Below, piece by piece: positions 44,882 through 53,542 of a stretch of 64,000 bases of DNA. The first letter of the stretch is position 1. Each line of letters opens with the position of its first letter. The stretch spans positions 218,775-282,774 of the forward strand of contig JAQUPX010000001.1 in the NCBI GenBank assembly GCA_028716385.1, in the 5' to 3' direction. Both the position numbers and the translations under genes were made by a program. The DNA comes from a bacterium. GTDB lineage: Bacteria > Hydrothermota > UBA3073 > JACQXS01 > JAQTXJ01. The notes below the pieces were generated by a model that saw only the letters and a program-made list of their open reading frames with translations, was not told the origin of the DNA and did not search any database.

Positions 44882-44909
44882 AATTCCTCCTGTAATTTTA
44901 ATATAATCT

Positions 44910-44938
44910 TATATACAATTCTATATTCATTTTGTCAA
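44910..44938 (-). promoter_or_regulatory. Consensus sigma70-type promoter for the NuoL-like gene
   Basis: On the minus strand: TTGACA (44938-44933), 17 bases, TATATA (44915-44910). It overlaps the tadA stop codon. Confidence 0.75.
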
Positions 44939-45384
44939 ATTTTAGTATTTTTATTTCGTAATTTTTTGAAAAATTCTTCCATAAGGGACTTACAGATTGG
45001 TTCAAGGATACCCGAAACTACTTCAAGTTTGGGCGTTTTAATCTTGTAAGAGCTAACGAGTCCGCCTGCAAGGGGGTCAGCAATTCCGAATACGCATTTG
45101 GAAATCCGCGCAAGCATTATTGCCCCGGCGCACATTGGACAGGGTTCAACCGTCACATAAATAATGGCATCGTTAAGTCGCCAGTTGTTTAAAGTATTAG
45201 CGGCACTGGTGATAGCTATTATTTCGGCGTGGGCGGTCGGGTCGTTAAGGGATTCTACCCGGTTATGTCCGCGTCCTATTATTTTATTATCAAGAACAAT
45301 AACCGCACCAATGGGAACTTCTTTTTTTTCTAATGCGAGTTCCGCCTCTTTGACGGCTTCTCCCATAAAATAAGCATCAGTCAT
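44935..45384 (-). CDS. tadA: tRNA-specific adenosine deaminase
   Basis: This 149-residue protein has catalytic AHAE (H52, E54) and PCPMC (C82, C85), the zinc site of TadA. It converts the wobble A34 of tRNA-Arg to inosine. The ATG at 45384 overlaps the transketolase stop (TAATG), so it is translationally coupled. A longer frame to 45450 adds nothing family-like. Confidence 0.92.
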   Translation of the reverse strand: MTDAYFMGEAVKEAELALEKKEVPIGAVIVLDNKIIGRGHNRVESLNDPTAHAEIIAITSAANTLNNWRLNDAIIYVTVEPCPMCAGAIMLARISKCVFGIADPLAGGLVSSYKIKTPKLEVVSGILEPICKSLMEEFFKKLRNKNTKI

Positions 45385-46196
45385 TATGATTTTTCTATTT
45401 CTTCGACTGCCTGGTTTGCCTGTTCCGCATTTGGTGTTACACCGTGCCATTTAAGAGGAGTCTTTTCCATAAACGACACGCCTTTACCTTTTTTGGTAGG
45501 CGCAATTATCATAACGGGTTTTCCTTTTATTTTTTCCGCCTGTTCAAACGCAGGTAAAAGTTCGTCAAAATTATGACCGTCTTTCAATTCAATAACTTCC
45601 CATCCGAAGGCTTTCCATTTATCCGCTAAAGGAAGAGGATTTTTTATATCCGTTATTGGGCCGTCTATCTGGTAACCGTTATGGTCAAGTATTACGCAAA
45701 GGTTATCGAGTTTGAATTTGGAACTTCCCATAGCGGCTTCCCATATTTGGCCTTCATTAATTTCTCCGTCACCGAGTAAAGCGTATACTCTGTAGTTTAA
45801 TTTGTCGAGTTTGCCTGCCATTGCAATACCGTTTGCGATTGACAATCCCTGTCCCAGCGAACCCGTGCTTGCCTCGATTCCCGGGATTTTTATGTAAGGG
45901 TGTCCCTGGAGGGGTTTCCCGCTTTTTCGTAATTCCCATAACCATTCCCGTGGAAAATATCCCAATTTGGAAAGAACTGCATATACCGTGGGGACGCCGT
46001 GTCCTTTTGAAAGAACGAATCTGTCTCTTGAGGGCAGTTTGGGATTTTTCGGGTCATATTTCATTACCTTAAAATATAGTGCGACTACAATTTCCACGCA
46101 CGACAATGACCCTCCGGGATGTCCCGAGCCCGATTTTTCGAGCATTCGTATTATGTCTATTCTTATTTCTTTTGCTGTTTGTTTTAGTTCTTGCAT
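45384..46196 (-). CDS. Transketolase N-terminal subunit
   Basis: This 270-residue protein corresponds to the thiamine-diphosphate/Mg2+ half of transketolase: SGSGHPGGSLSCVEIVVAL, SRDRFVLSKGHG, LGDGEINEGQIWEAAM and LDHNGYQIDG. Split transketolases need a C-terminal partner, which is normally adjacent but is absent here. The neighbours are tadA (overlapping) and pdxA (26 bp upstream). The ATG at 46196 has GGAGG upstream. Confidence 0.92.
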   Translation of the reverse strand: MQELKQTAKEIRIDIIRMLEKSGSGHPGGSLSCVEIVVALYFKVMKYDPKNPKLPSRDRFVLSKGHGVPTVYAVLSKLGYFPREWLWELRKSGKPLQGHPYIKIPGIEASTGSLGQGLSIANGIAMAGKLDKLNYRVYALLGDGEINEGQIWEAAMGSSKFKLDNLCVILDHNGYQIDGPITDIKNPLPLADKWKAFGWEVIELKDGHNFDELLPAFEQAEKIKGKPVMIIAPTKKGKGVSFMEKTPLKWHGVTPNAEQANQAVEEIEKS

Positions 46197-46222
46197 TTTA
46201 ATTTTTCCTCCACTTTCTGTTT

Positions 46223-47158
46223 TTACTTTGCCAATTTTTCCGCCATTTTTATTGCATTCAGCATACTTCCGGGGTTTGCCGTCCATTTCCCCGCGATATC
46301 AAATGCGGTTCCGTGATCCGGGGATGTTCTTACGAAAGGCAATCCGAGAGTTATGTTTACGGCATTACCAAATTCCTTTAATTTCAAGGGGATCAACCCC
46401 TGGTCGTGATACATAGCGACTATCGCATCAAACCCGGATTTTGTAAACAAAGTATCCGCGGGGTAAGGCCCGGAAACGTTTATGCCGTAAGATTTTGCTC
46501 TTTCAACCGCCGGACGGATAAAGTTTTTTTCTTCTTCTCCGAACTCGTCCGAGTGGGGGTTTAGAGCGCATACGCCGATGTTTGGCTGTTTAATTCCAAA
46601 GTTTTCCACCAGAAATTTTTGGGTTAATTCTATTTTCTCTAAAATCGTTTTTGTGGTTAACGAGGAAGATACTTCCTTGATGGGGATATGAGTAGTAACA
46701 AGTGTAACCCGTAAAGGTTTTTTATTTTTGGAGTTTTCGGTTCCCGCCAGCATCATTGCGAATCTTTTGGTATTGGAAAGTTCCGCGAGTAATTCGGTAT
46801 GTCCGGGATAATCAAACCCGGCGAGTTTGACAGAGGCTTTGCAAATCGGAGCCGTTACAAGCGCGTTTATTTTCTTCTCTTTTATCAGGTCGTAGCCTTT
46901 GAGTATGAATTGGTATGCGGCATTTCCTGCAGTTACGGATTTTTTCCCGTATTTTATGTATTCAGGGTGTATGGTTACGCAATTTATTATTTCGCCGTCC
47001 CATTTGATATTGCAATTTTTTTTTACGCTTTTGAGTATGTCTTTTGAGCCGATTATTACGTATTTCCCGGTATCTTTTTTTTCGATTTTGTTTATGGCTT
47101 TAAGCGTAATTTCGGGGCCAATCCCTGCGGGGTCGCCCATTGTTATTCCGATTTTCAT
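46223..47158 (-). CDS. pdxA: 4-hydroxythreonine-4-phosphate dehydrogenase
   Basis: This 311-residue protein has MGDPAGIGPEI at the start, metal histidines in YPGHTELLAE, ALNPHSDEFG and YHDQGLIPLK, and the RTSPDHGTAFDIAG end motif. It oxidises 4-phosphohydroxy-L-threonine in DXP-dependent vitamin B6 synthesis, or acts on related D-threonate substrates. It lies in the surA-like, pdxA, tkt, tadA run. Confidence 0.92.
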   Translation of the reverse strand: MKIGITMGDPAGIGPEITLKAINKIEKKDTGKYVIIGSKDILKSVKKNCNIKWDGEIINCVTIHPEYIKYGKKSVTAGNAAYQFILKGYDLIKEKKINALVTAPICKASVKLAGFDYPGHTELLAELSNTKRFAMMLAGTENSKNKKPLRVTLVTTHIPIKEVSSSLTTKTILEKIELTQKFLVENFGIKQPNIGVCALNPHSDEFGEEEKNFIRPAVERAKSYGINVSGPYPADTLFTKSGFDAIVAMYHDQGLIPLKLKEFGNAVNITLGLPFVRTSPDHGTAFDIAGKWTANPGSMLNAIKMAEKLAK

Positions 47159-47217
47159 ATTAAAACTTTTTGTTAATCTGCGCGGTTTTGAATACGAACA
47201 TCTTGTACAAATGGAAC

Positions 47218-48426
47218 TTACAGCATACTTTTTGTATATATTTCTTTTTTTAGCTTATCTATAAGTTGCTTATAATGCTTAGCTAATTTCTTTTGATATA
47301 CGAATTGTTTTAAGTCATCCCGGATATCTTCCCAATTTGATATTTTTTCTTCACGGACTTCAACGGGTTTAATTATCTGGACGCTTAGCGGAGTATGGAA
47401 CACGGAAACAGTGTTTAATTGCACTTTTTCGATGGAAGCAAACGGTGTATTGGCAATGGGGATAAAGGCTTCGCCCCAGCTCAGAAGTGCTATTTTTGTG
47501 GAGTCTTTGAATATTTCGGGAATAGAATCCTGTTTTATTGTATCCAGAATATTCTTTACGAAGGTTACTTTTTTTTCTAATGCCGCAGAATCGGACTTTG
47601 TCGGTTTTACGAATAATATGAGGTCTTTTAATTTAACCATCTCCTCTTCTCTTGCTTCGCATTTAATAATATGATAAGCGAATTGTGATTTTACGAGGCC
47701 AACATTGCCCGGGGAAAGTTTCGCTACGACATCGTGAAATTCTTCTCCCATATCGCTTTGATTTAGCACTCCGAGGTTTCCACCGGAAGCTTTCGTTTTC
47801 TCGTCGTCGGAATATTTTTTAACAAGCTCGGAAAAAGATTCTCCTTTTTTTGCTCTGTTTAGAAGACTTTCTGCTTTTTTGTCCACTTTTTTTAAAGCCT
47901 CTTCCGATATGGCATATTTTATAGATATACCCAACAACCTCACTCCTGCAGGCTGAAGCGGGATAGAGTCTTTGTTGCTTTGGTAGAACTCCAGAGCTTC
48001 TACATCGCCGACGGCAAGTTCTTTACCGAATTTTTTCTGGAATAACTTTTGGGTTAGTAGTTGTTCTTTCAATTTTTCCGCATATTTTTTGCGAAGCGAA
48101 ACTTCGGTCATACCCGACTTTTCCAGTTCTGCATTGAAAGTCTCGTCCGAAGGGAATTTGCCTTTCAAGTCTAAAATGGCGCCCTCAACGGCTCTTGCCA
48201 ACTCATCATCTTTAACGATTATGCTGTCCCGTTCGGCTTGAATCACTAATAATTTTTGTTCAATTAAACGGGTAAGTAATTCATCATCGCTAATTTGGTT
48301 TGGCAGCATCATTTTCATTTCTTCCAGTTCGCTTCGTGTTATACAGGCGTTACCTACTACGCCTACTACCTTATCAAGCTGGCTGTTTGTGAGTATGCCA
48401 AACGCGAAGAATAATAAATTAATCAT
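47218..48426 (-). CDS. SurA/PpiC-type periplasmic peptidyl-prolyl isomerase
   Basis: This 402-residue protein has a short signal and a SurA N-domain (VVGVVGNACITRSELEE, LTRLIEQKLLV). A parvulin domain (about 155-265) contains SFSELVKKYSDDEKTKASGG and GLVKSQFAYHIIKCE. A C-terminal tail follows. It folds outer-membrane proteins in the periplasm. The order surA-pdxA is also seen in proteobacteria. The promoter TTGACA-N17-TAAGTT ends six bases before the ATG, suggesting a leaderless transcript. Confidence 0.88.
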   Translation of the reverse strand: MINLLFFAFGILTNSQLDKVVGVVGNACITRSELEEMKMMLPNQISDDELLTRLIEQKLLVIQAERDSIIVKDDELARAVEGAILDLKGKFPSDETFNAELEKSGMTEVSLRKKYAEKLKEQLLTQKLFQKKFGKELAVGDVEALEFYQSNKDSIPLQPAGVRLLGISIKYAISEEALKKVDKKAESLLNRAKKGESFSELVKKYSDDEKTKASGGNLGVLNQSDMGEEFHDVVAKLSPGNVGLVKSQFAYHIIKCEAREEEMVKLKDLILFVKPTKSDSAALEKKVTFVKNILDTIKQDSIPEIFKDSTKIALLSWGEAFIPIANTPFASIEKVQLNTVSVFHTPLSVQIIKPVEVREEKISNWEDIRDDLKQFVYQKKLAKHYKQLIDKLKKEIYTKSML

Positions 48427-48432
48427 TTTAGA

Positions 48433-48461
48433 AACTTATTATGAATTTTCTATTATGTCAA
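48433..48461 (-). promoter_or_regulatory. Promoter of the surA-pdxA-tkt-tadA operon
   Basis: On the minus strand: TTGACA (48461-48456), 17 bases, TAAGTT (48438-48433), six bases before the start codon. Confidence 0.55.
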
Positions 48462-48632
48462 GGTAATTCCTTTTTATCGGATTTCTCAAAACTTTCATCT
48501 GTTTCCCCTTGTTTGGTGGGGCAAGAGCGCGTCTTTCCGTCCGTCTCAGACAGGTCGAACGCAAAGGAAAGAAAAAACAGGGTAGAGGTTGGAGAACGTC
48601 ATCATCCCCCCTTAAAAAAATATGTTTTATGG

Positions 48633-48661
48633 TTGACAAATAGATAAAGAGAATTCATATA
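48633..48661 (+). promoter_or_regulatory. Sigma70-type promoter
   Basis: TTGACA (48633-48638), 17 bases, CATATA (48656-48661), 73 bases before the start at 48735. The rest of 48427-48734 shows no gene. Confidence 0.6.
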
Positions 48662-48734
48662 AATAAGTAAGAATATTAAAACACCCTTGGATTAGAAAAT
48701 TGCAGTTTTTAAGACTGAAAAATAGGGAGGTAAT

Positions 48735-51008
48735 ATGATAGGATTATTTTTTATGTTTTTGAAGATTTCTTCCGGTAGTATTACTGCAGATGCCCTCGAA
48801 CCGATGGGCGAGATGAAGTTGACCGGCGACGTGTCAAAAGAAGTTATTGTCGGCAATATTCCACGTCCCGAGAAAAACAAGATTTTTTCAAAAGTCTCGA
48901 AAACGGCAGATAATTGGGTGCAAACCGATTCCCACTCGTTTAGTGGTAGACTAAAAAATAATAGTCATTATTACTTAAAGGCTAACTCTTCATGTTTGAC
49001 AATTTTTCCGGCTGATGGAAATCTGACTTCAACCGCATTGCAGGCGATTAATGCGGTGCCTGCCTGGTTGCGACTACAGTTGTTGGATAATCTTGCACGT
49101 TTAAGTTCAAGCACGCAAAACATTTATGCAAATTTAATTATAAGCAGCCCCGTTCTGTGGAAGGATGAAATAGCTTTTGTAATTGCAACTGTTGATTCTG
49201 CAGTACTTGAGCATCATAAAAATAGTCCTACAATGTTTACCGATAACGCAAAATTTATTTACAAAGCCGATAGTGTACTTGACTACGTAAGACTTGTAGA
49301 GTATGCCGATTATACGACGGCAAAGTATAAAGTGGCGAATAACGGGAGCGATACGACGGAGGTAGAAATTCCGTACGAAACTTATTACTGGAACATAGTT
49401 CATCCTGTGAATACCAATGAAGCGCCTGTTTATGTAAATCCTTACACTGCGGATATTGGCGCTATGGGAGCAGGAGAAGCGGCACCGCCCACCGGCAAGT
49501 TCTGGAGAGATTATTTGTTTAATTATCCGGATACCGCCCAAAAAACCGTAACAAGCGAGTATGGCCCTTCGAAAACGATAAATGCGGGGACGGTTTCTCC
49601 GATATTAAAGACGAGGCTGTCCGGCGAAAAAATCTTATACAATAATAAGATTGATGTCTCGAACAATAACGGCGCGGTCGGGAGACTAACGGAATGGATA
49701 AGAGAAATAATGGTATTTGCGGCAAGCGAAGGAGACGCTTGGGATGGCGAAAGACCTTGGCAGCCAACTCGTATTTATCATATGCATAGAGGACGGTGCG
49801 GTGAGCATGCCTGTATTTTAAGCGCGGCAGGCAGAAGTGCATTGATTCCTATGACTGCTCCATACGATTTAACGAGAGACCATACATGGAACGAGTGGTA
49901 TGATACAGACTGGCACGGATGGGAACCTATAAACACTTACGTTAATTCTACCGCCCATTATGAAGCCGACGGATGGGAGTTCCGAATTTTATTTGCCTGG
50001 CGCGGTGATGGTTATTCCTGGGATGTGACTCCAAGATATAGTCAACATAGCACCCTGACAATAAACGTGAAAGATGCAGGCGGTCGCCCTGTAGACGGGG
50101 CAAGAGTATATATTTATACCGTTCATTATAGCGGTGACCCCATAAGCGTTAGCGATAAAAAATATACGGATTCCGATGGCAGAGCGGAGTTCCTAATAGG
50201 CGAAAATATACAATATTATGCAAGCGTAAATGCGGGGAACAGAGGAGTTAATCCGTCAAGCGGTTATGTAAGCGTGGTAACAAAATCCGGGGTAGGCCAG
50301 CAGTATACCTGGAATTGCACTCTTAGTGGGACACAACCCGGGCTACAGGTGTCACAGGGTACCTTAATTGATCCGACAAGGTATTATAAAATAGACGTAA
50401 TTTTCGACATTCCTGAGGAAATAGTTAGAGGGAAGGCTATATTGGCAAACGAGTTTAACAACGGGACTTCTCGTACCTGCTGGCAGAGGTATGGGTATTA
50501 TACGGAGGAGCCGCAAGACATTGAATTTTTTATCTGCAATGCTACGGAATTTGCCAAATATCAGAGCGGTTCTGCTTTCCAGGCATTTGAAATCGGGAAA
50601 AATGTGGATTCGGGAAACGTAAGTTTTGTTTGCCCGAAGGATGACTGGTATGTAGTATTTTCGACAAAAGATTTGGTTGAAAATGAAGAAGTCATTAATC
50701 TTGATGTAAAACTTTATACGAATTTAACCGCAGCGGAAGAACCCCCTATCCCAAAATCCCTATCCCAAAATCCAAAATTAGAAATCATAAAAGACAAGAT
50801 TTGTTTATCCGTCCCTAATAACGATTATACTAATACACGAATAACTATCTACGATTTAACAGGTAGACTTCAAAGCACTGTCTATTCAGGTACGTTAAGC
50901 AAAGGGGATTATGTGTTTACACCCAATATAAAAAAGAGCGGAGTGTATTTCGTGAGACTAACAGCGGGTAGTTATAAAGAAACGAAGAAATTGATACTAA
51001 TAAAATGA
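48735..51008 (+). CDS. Secreted transglutaminase-like protein with sorting domain
   Basis: This 757-residue protein has a signal-like start and a transglutaminase-fold core. Its Cys is in RGRCGEHACI (about 356) and its His in TRDHTWNEW (about 382), followed by WHGWEP. A carboxypeptidase-regulatory-like beta domain follows (about 440-500; LTINVKDAGGRPVDGARVYI). The C-terminal sorting domain (about 685-757) reads ITIYDLTGRLQS ... GVYFVRL. It is probably a surface protease or crosslinker. It overlaps the GH16 gene by four bases. Confidence 0.87.
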   Translation: MIGLFFMFLKISSGSITADALEPMGEMKLTGDVSKEVIVGNIPRPEKNKIFSKVSKTADNWVQTDSHSFSGRLKNNSHYYLKANSSCLTIFPADGNLTSTALQAINAVPAWLRLQLLDNLARLSSSTQNIYANLIISSPVLWKDEIAFVIATVDSAVLEHHKNSPTMFTDNAKFIYKADSVLDYVRLVEYADYTTAKYKVANNGSDTTEVEIPYETYYWNIVHPVNTNEAPVYVNPYTADIGAMGAGEAAPPTGKFWRDYLFNYPDTAQKTVTSEYGPSKTINAGTVSPILKTRLSGEKILYNNKIDVSNNNGAVGRLTEWIREIMVFAASEGDAWDGERPWQPTRIYHMHRGRCGEHACILSAAGRSALIPMTAPYDLTRDHTWNEWYDTDWHGWEPINTYVNSTAHYEADGWEFRILFAWRGDGYSWDVTPRYSQHSTLTINVKDAGGRPVDGARVYIYTVHYSGDPISVSDKKYTDSDGRAEFLIGENIQYYASVNAGNRGVNPSSGYVSVVTKSGVGQQYTWNCTLSGTQPGLQVSQGTLIDPTRYYKIDVIFDIPEEIVRGKAILANEFNNGTSRTCWQRYGYYTEEPQDIEFFICNATEFAKYQSGSAFQAFEIGKNVDSGNVSFVCPKDDWYVVFSTKDLVENEEVINLDVKLYTNLTAAEEPPIPKSLSQNPKLEIIKDKICLSVPNNDYTNTRITIYDLTGRLQSTVYSGTLSKGDYVFTPNIKKSGVYFVRLTAGSYKETKKLILIK

Positions 51009-52081
51009 AAAAGAAAATCCAGCTGAGCTGGATAAGTTGGACTAATCCGTCCGCCTCAGGTGGAAAAAAAGTTTTTTTCTTAGGTTGTTTGTTATTTTGT
51101 TTTATGCAAGGCAAAGCGCAAGCATGGAATCTTGTATGGTCTGATGAATTTGACAGCGCAAACGTTAATTCCACAAGCTGGACTTATGATACGGGGTTTA
51201 GCTACAACAACGAGCTTGAATATTACACAAGCCGGCCGCAGAATGTCACTATACAAAATGGAAACCTTTTAATCATCGCAAAAAAAGAAGTTTATAATGG
51301 AGCAAATTATACTTCTGCCCGTTTAAAAACAGAAGGACTGGAAACATGGACATATGGAAAATTCGAATCAAAAATCAAACTGCCCATTGGAAAAGGCATA
51401 TGGCCTGCTTTCTGGATACTGGGACAAAGTGTCGGCCAGATTGGCTGGCCTAAATGCGGAGAAATTGATATAATGGAACACATAAACACAGAACCGCTTA
51501 TATATGCAACTATGCACTGGGATAATAGTGGACATAAACAATCCGGAAGTTATACTTCTTGTGATGTCCGACAATATCATATTTATTCTATCGAATGGAG
51601 TGCTAAGGCAATTGAATGGTTTCTTGATGGGAATAAGTTTTTTGAAACAAATATTGCAAATAATATTGACAGCACTGAAGAATTGCATCTTCCGTTTTAT
51701 GTAATTCTCAATTTGGCAGTTGGGGGAAATTGGCCCGGAAACCCCGATGGAACTACACCATTCCCTGATACTATGTTCGTTGATTATGTGAGAGTTTATC
51801 AGAATATAGCTGTGGAAGAACCCTCTATTGCGGATTTTAGATTGGGGATTGTGGATTTACAGATAATAAAAGGAAAGATTTATTTGAGCGCGCCAAAGAG
51901 TATAAATATGGAATTGAAAATTTACGATTTGTGCGGAAGGGAGAAAGAAGTTGTTTGTCAAGGCACATTAACTAAAGGGAATTATACATTTACGCCTAAT
52001 ATAAAAAAGAGCGGGGTATATTTTGTGAGACTGACGGCGGGAAATTCTAAGGAAACGAAAAAATTAATTTTAGTAAAATAA
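51005..52081 (+). CDS. Secreted GH16 beta-glucanase (laminarinase-like) with sorting domain
   Basis: This 358-residue protein has a GH16 jelly roll: LVWSDEFDSANVN, YTSRPQNVTIQNGNLLI, the catalytic ExDxxE in CGEIDIMEH (about 152-159) and WPAFWILG. It hydrolyses beta-1,3 or 1,3/1,4 glucans. The C-terminal sorting domain begins near residue 285. Codons 5-20 (IQLSWISWTNPSASGG) are a family-A repeat placed before the hydrophobic signal core (KKVFFLGCLLFCFMQGKAQA). Confidence 0.9.
   Translation: MKKKIQLSWISWTNPSASGGKKVFFLGCLLFCFMQGKAQAWNLVWSDEFDSANVNSTSWTYDTGFSYNNELEYYTSRPQNVTIQNGNLLIIAKKEVYNGANYTSARLKTEGLETWTYGKFESKIKLPIGKGIWPAFWILGQSVGQIGWPKCGEIDIMEHINTEPLIYATMHWDNSGHKQSGSYTSCDVRQYHIYSIEWSAKAIEWFLDGNKFFETNIANNIDSTEELHLPFYVILNLAVGGNWPGNPDGTTPFPDTMFVDYVRVYQNIAVEEPSIADFRLGIVDLQIIKGKIYLSAPKSINMELKIYDLCGREKEVVCQGTLTKGNYTFTPNIKKSGVYFVRLTAGNSKETKKLILVK
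51017..51064 (+). repeat. Family-A repeat inserted in-frame in a signal peptide
   Basis: The first hairpin (CCAGCTGAGCTGG), ATAAGTTGGACTAATC and the TCCGCCTCAGGTGGA palindrome occupy exactly 48 bases (16 codons) between MKKK and KKVFF. The closing arm is missing. Confidence 0.7.
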
Positions 52082-52174
52082 AGCAAGAAAATATAGTAAC
52101 CCCTTTCCTGCTTTGCTGGACAAAATTCCTTATCTGTTGCTACCAGTTACAATCTATTACTATTAATTATAAGC

Positions 52175-52202
52175 AGCCCTTTGGTGATAGCCATTAGGGA
52201 TT
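52175..52202 (-). repeat. Composite repeat family B (reverse copy)
   Basis: On the plus strand AGCCCTT (52175-52181) and TTAGGGATT (52194-52202) flank TGGTGATAGCCA, an inner hairpin unlike those of other copies. Confidence 0.6.
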
Positions 52203-52242
52203 CTTATTCAGCTCTGCCGGACAGTTATTTACTGTTTTACGT

Positions 52243-53361
52243 CTACAGCTTTTCCGCTATGGCTTCCGCAACCTCTAGAGTCGTCGCTTTCCCGCCAAGG
52301 TCATAAGTTCTTACTTTCCCTTCCTGTAAAACTTTTATAACCGCTTGCTCGATTCTAGTTGCTTTTTCGGTTTCGCCAAGCCAGTCAAGCATTAGTTTGC
52401 TTGTAAATATGGTAGCTATCGGGTTCACTTTATACATACCCGTATATTTTGGCGCTGACCCGTGCACAGGTTCAAACACTCCGTACTTGTCTCCGGTATT
52501 CGCGGATGCCGCAAACCCTAATCCGCCTACAAGTTGTCCTGCCAAATCCGAAACGATATCCCCGAACATATTTGAAGTGCACAACACTGAATAATCCTGC
52601 GGGTTTTTCACCAGCCACATACACATCGCATCAATATTCGCTTCCCAGAATGCAATCCCGGGATATTCTTTCGCTATTTTTCTTGCTTCCCGTAACATCA
52701 ATCCCGACGTTTCCCTTATTACGTTTGGTTTTTCAACAAGCGTAACGGATTTGCGTCCGGTTTTCTTGGCATATTCAAAAGCCGCCCTGGTTATTCTTTG
52801 TGCGCTTTTTCTGGTTATTATCCTCAAGGAAATAGCCATATCGCTTGAAGCCGCGCCGGCAAATTTTTTCATAGCCGGGCTGTGTTTATCCAATGCTTGT
52901 CGTACTTCATCGGGAACGGGATGAAACTCTACTCCCGAATACAAATCCTCCGTGTTTTCCCTGAATACGACGATGTCTATGTCTTCACGGTAGTTCAACG
53001 GGTTGCCCGGGTATGCTTTGCAAGGCCTGAGGTTGACATATAAATCGAACATCTGTCGCATTTTAACTATCGGGCTAAAATATATCAATCCTTTATCCTG
53101 TAGTTCTTTATCAAGTTCTGCGACTGCTTCTTCTTTTGGCATAGAAGTAATTGCGCCAAAAAGACAGCAATCGGTTTCTTTTAATAATTGGATTGTTCGT
53201 TCAGGCAGGGCGTTCCCTTCGTGTTTCCAGAACTCCCAACCTATATCTCCATAAATATATTCCGCATCTAATTTTAAAGCATCCAATACTATTTTTGCTG
53301 CTTCTACAACTTCTTTTCCTACGCCGTCTCCCGGCAAGACCGCAATCTTATATTTCGCCAT
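52243..53361 (-). CDS. Isocitrate/isopropylmalate dehydrogenase family enzyme, probably isocitrate dehydrogenase
   Basis: This 372-residue protein has LPGDGVGKEVVEAA, NLRPCKAYPG, VVFRENTEDLYSGVE, the catalytic VEKPNVIRETSG and CTSNMFGDIVSDLAGQLVGG. It decarboxylates isocitrate (or a homologue). The length suits NAD-type enzymes, but the cofactor loop reads HGSAPKYTG. The Lys-Tyr pair binds the 2'-phosphate in NADP-type enzymes, so NADP preference is possible. The ATG at 53361 has better RBS spacing than the adjacent one at 53364. Confidence 0.88.
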   Translation of the reverse strand: MAKYKIAVLPGDGVGKEVVEAAKIVLDALKLDAEYIYGDIGWEFWKHEGNALPERTIQLLKETDCCLFGAITSMPKEEAVAELDKELQDKGLIYFSPIVKMRQMFDLYVNLRPCKAYPGNPLNYREDIDIVVFRENTEDLYSGVEFHPVPDEVRQALDKHSPAMKKFAGAASSDMAISLRIITRKSAQRITRAAFEYAKKTGRKSVTLVEKPNVIRETSGLMLREARKIAKEYPGIAFWEANIDAMCMWLVKNPQDYSVLCTSNMFGDIVSDLAGQLVGGLGFAASANTGDKYGVFEPVHGSAPKYTGMYKVNPIATIFTSKLMLDWLGETEKATRIEQAVIKVLQEGKVRTYDLGGKATTLEVAEAIAEKL

Positions 53362-53426
53362 CATTTCCTCCCATTCGTTTACCAGCCATTAGCTTGCTTA
53401 GGGCTGGTTATCCAGCTCCGCTCGTC

Positions 53427-53446
53427 ATTCCTGCGGAAGCAGGAAT
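53427..53446. repeat. dRS3-like palindrome
   Basis: ATTCCTGCGGAAGCAGGAAT, preceded by palindromes CCAGCC..GGCTGG (53392-53417) and CCAGCTCCGCTCG in the gap between two minus-strand genes. Confidence 0.65.
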
Positions 53447-53542
53447 CTATTGTTTTTTATTCTTTTCTTAACTGTTTTTCTTTTCTCGTGTTAATCGTGT
53501 GGAATCTTGTGGTTTCAATTTCTTTATTTTGGAATTGATTTA

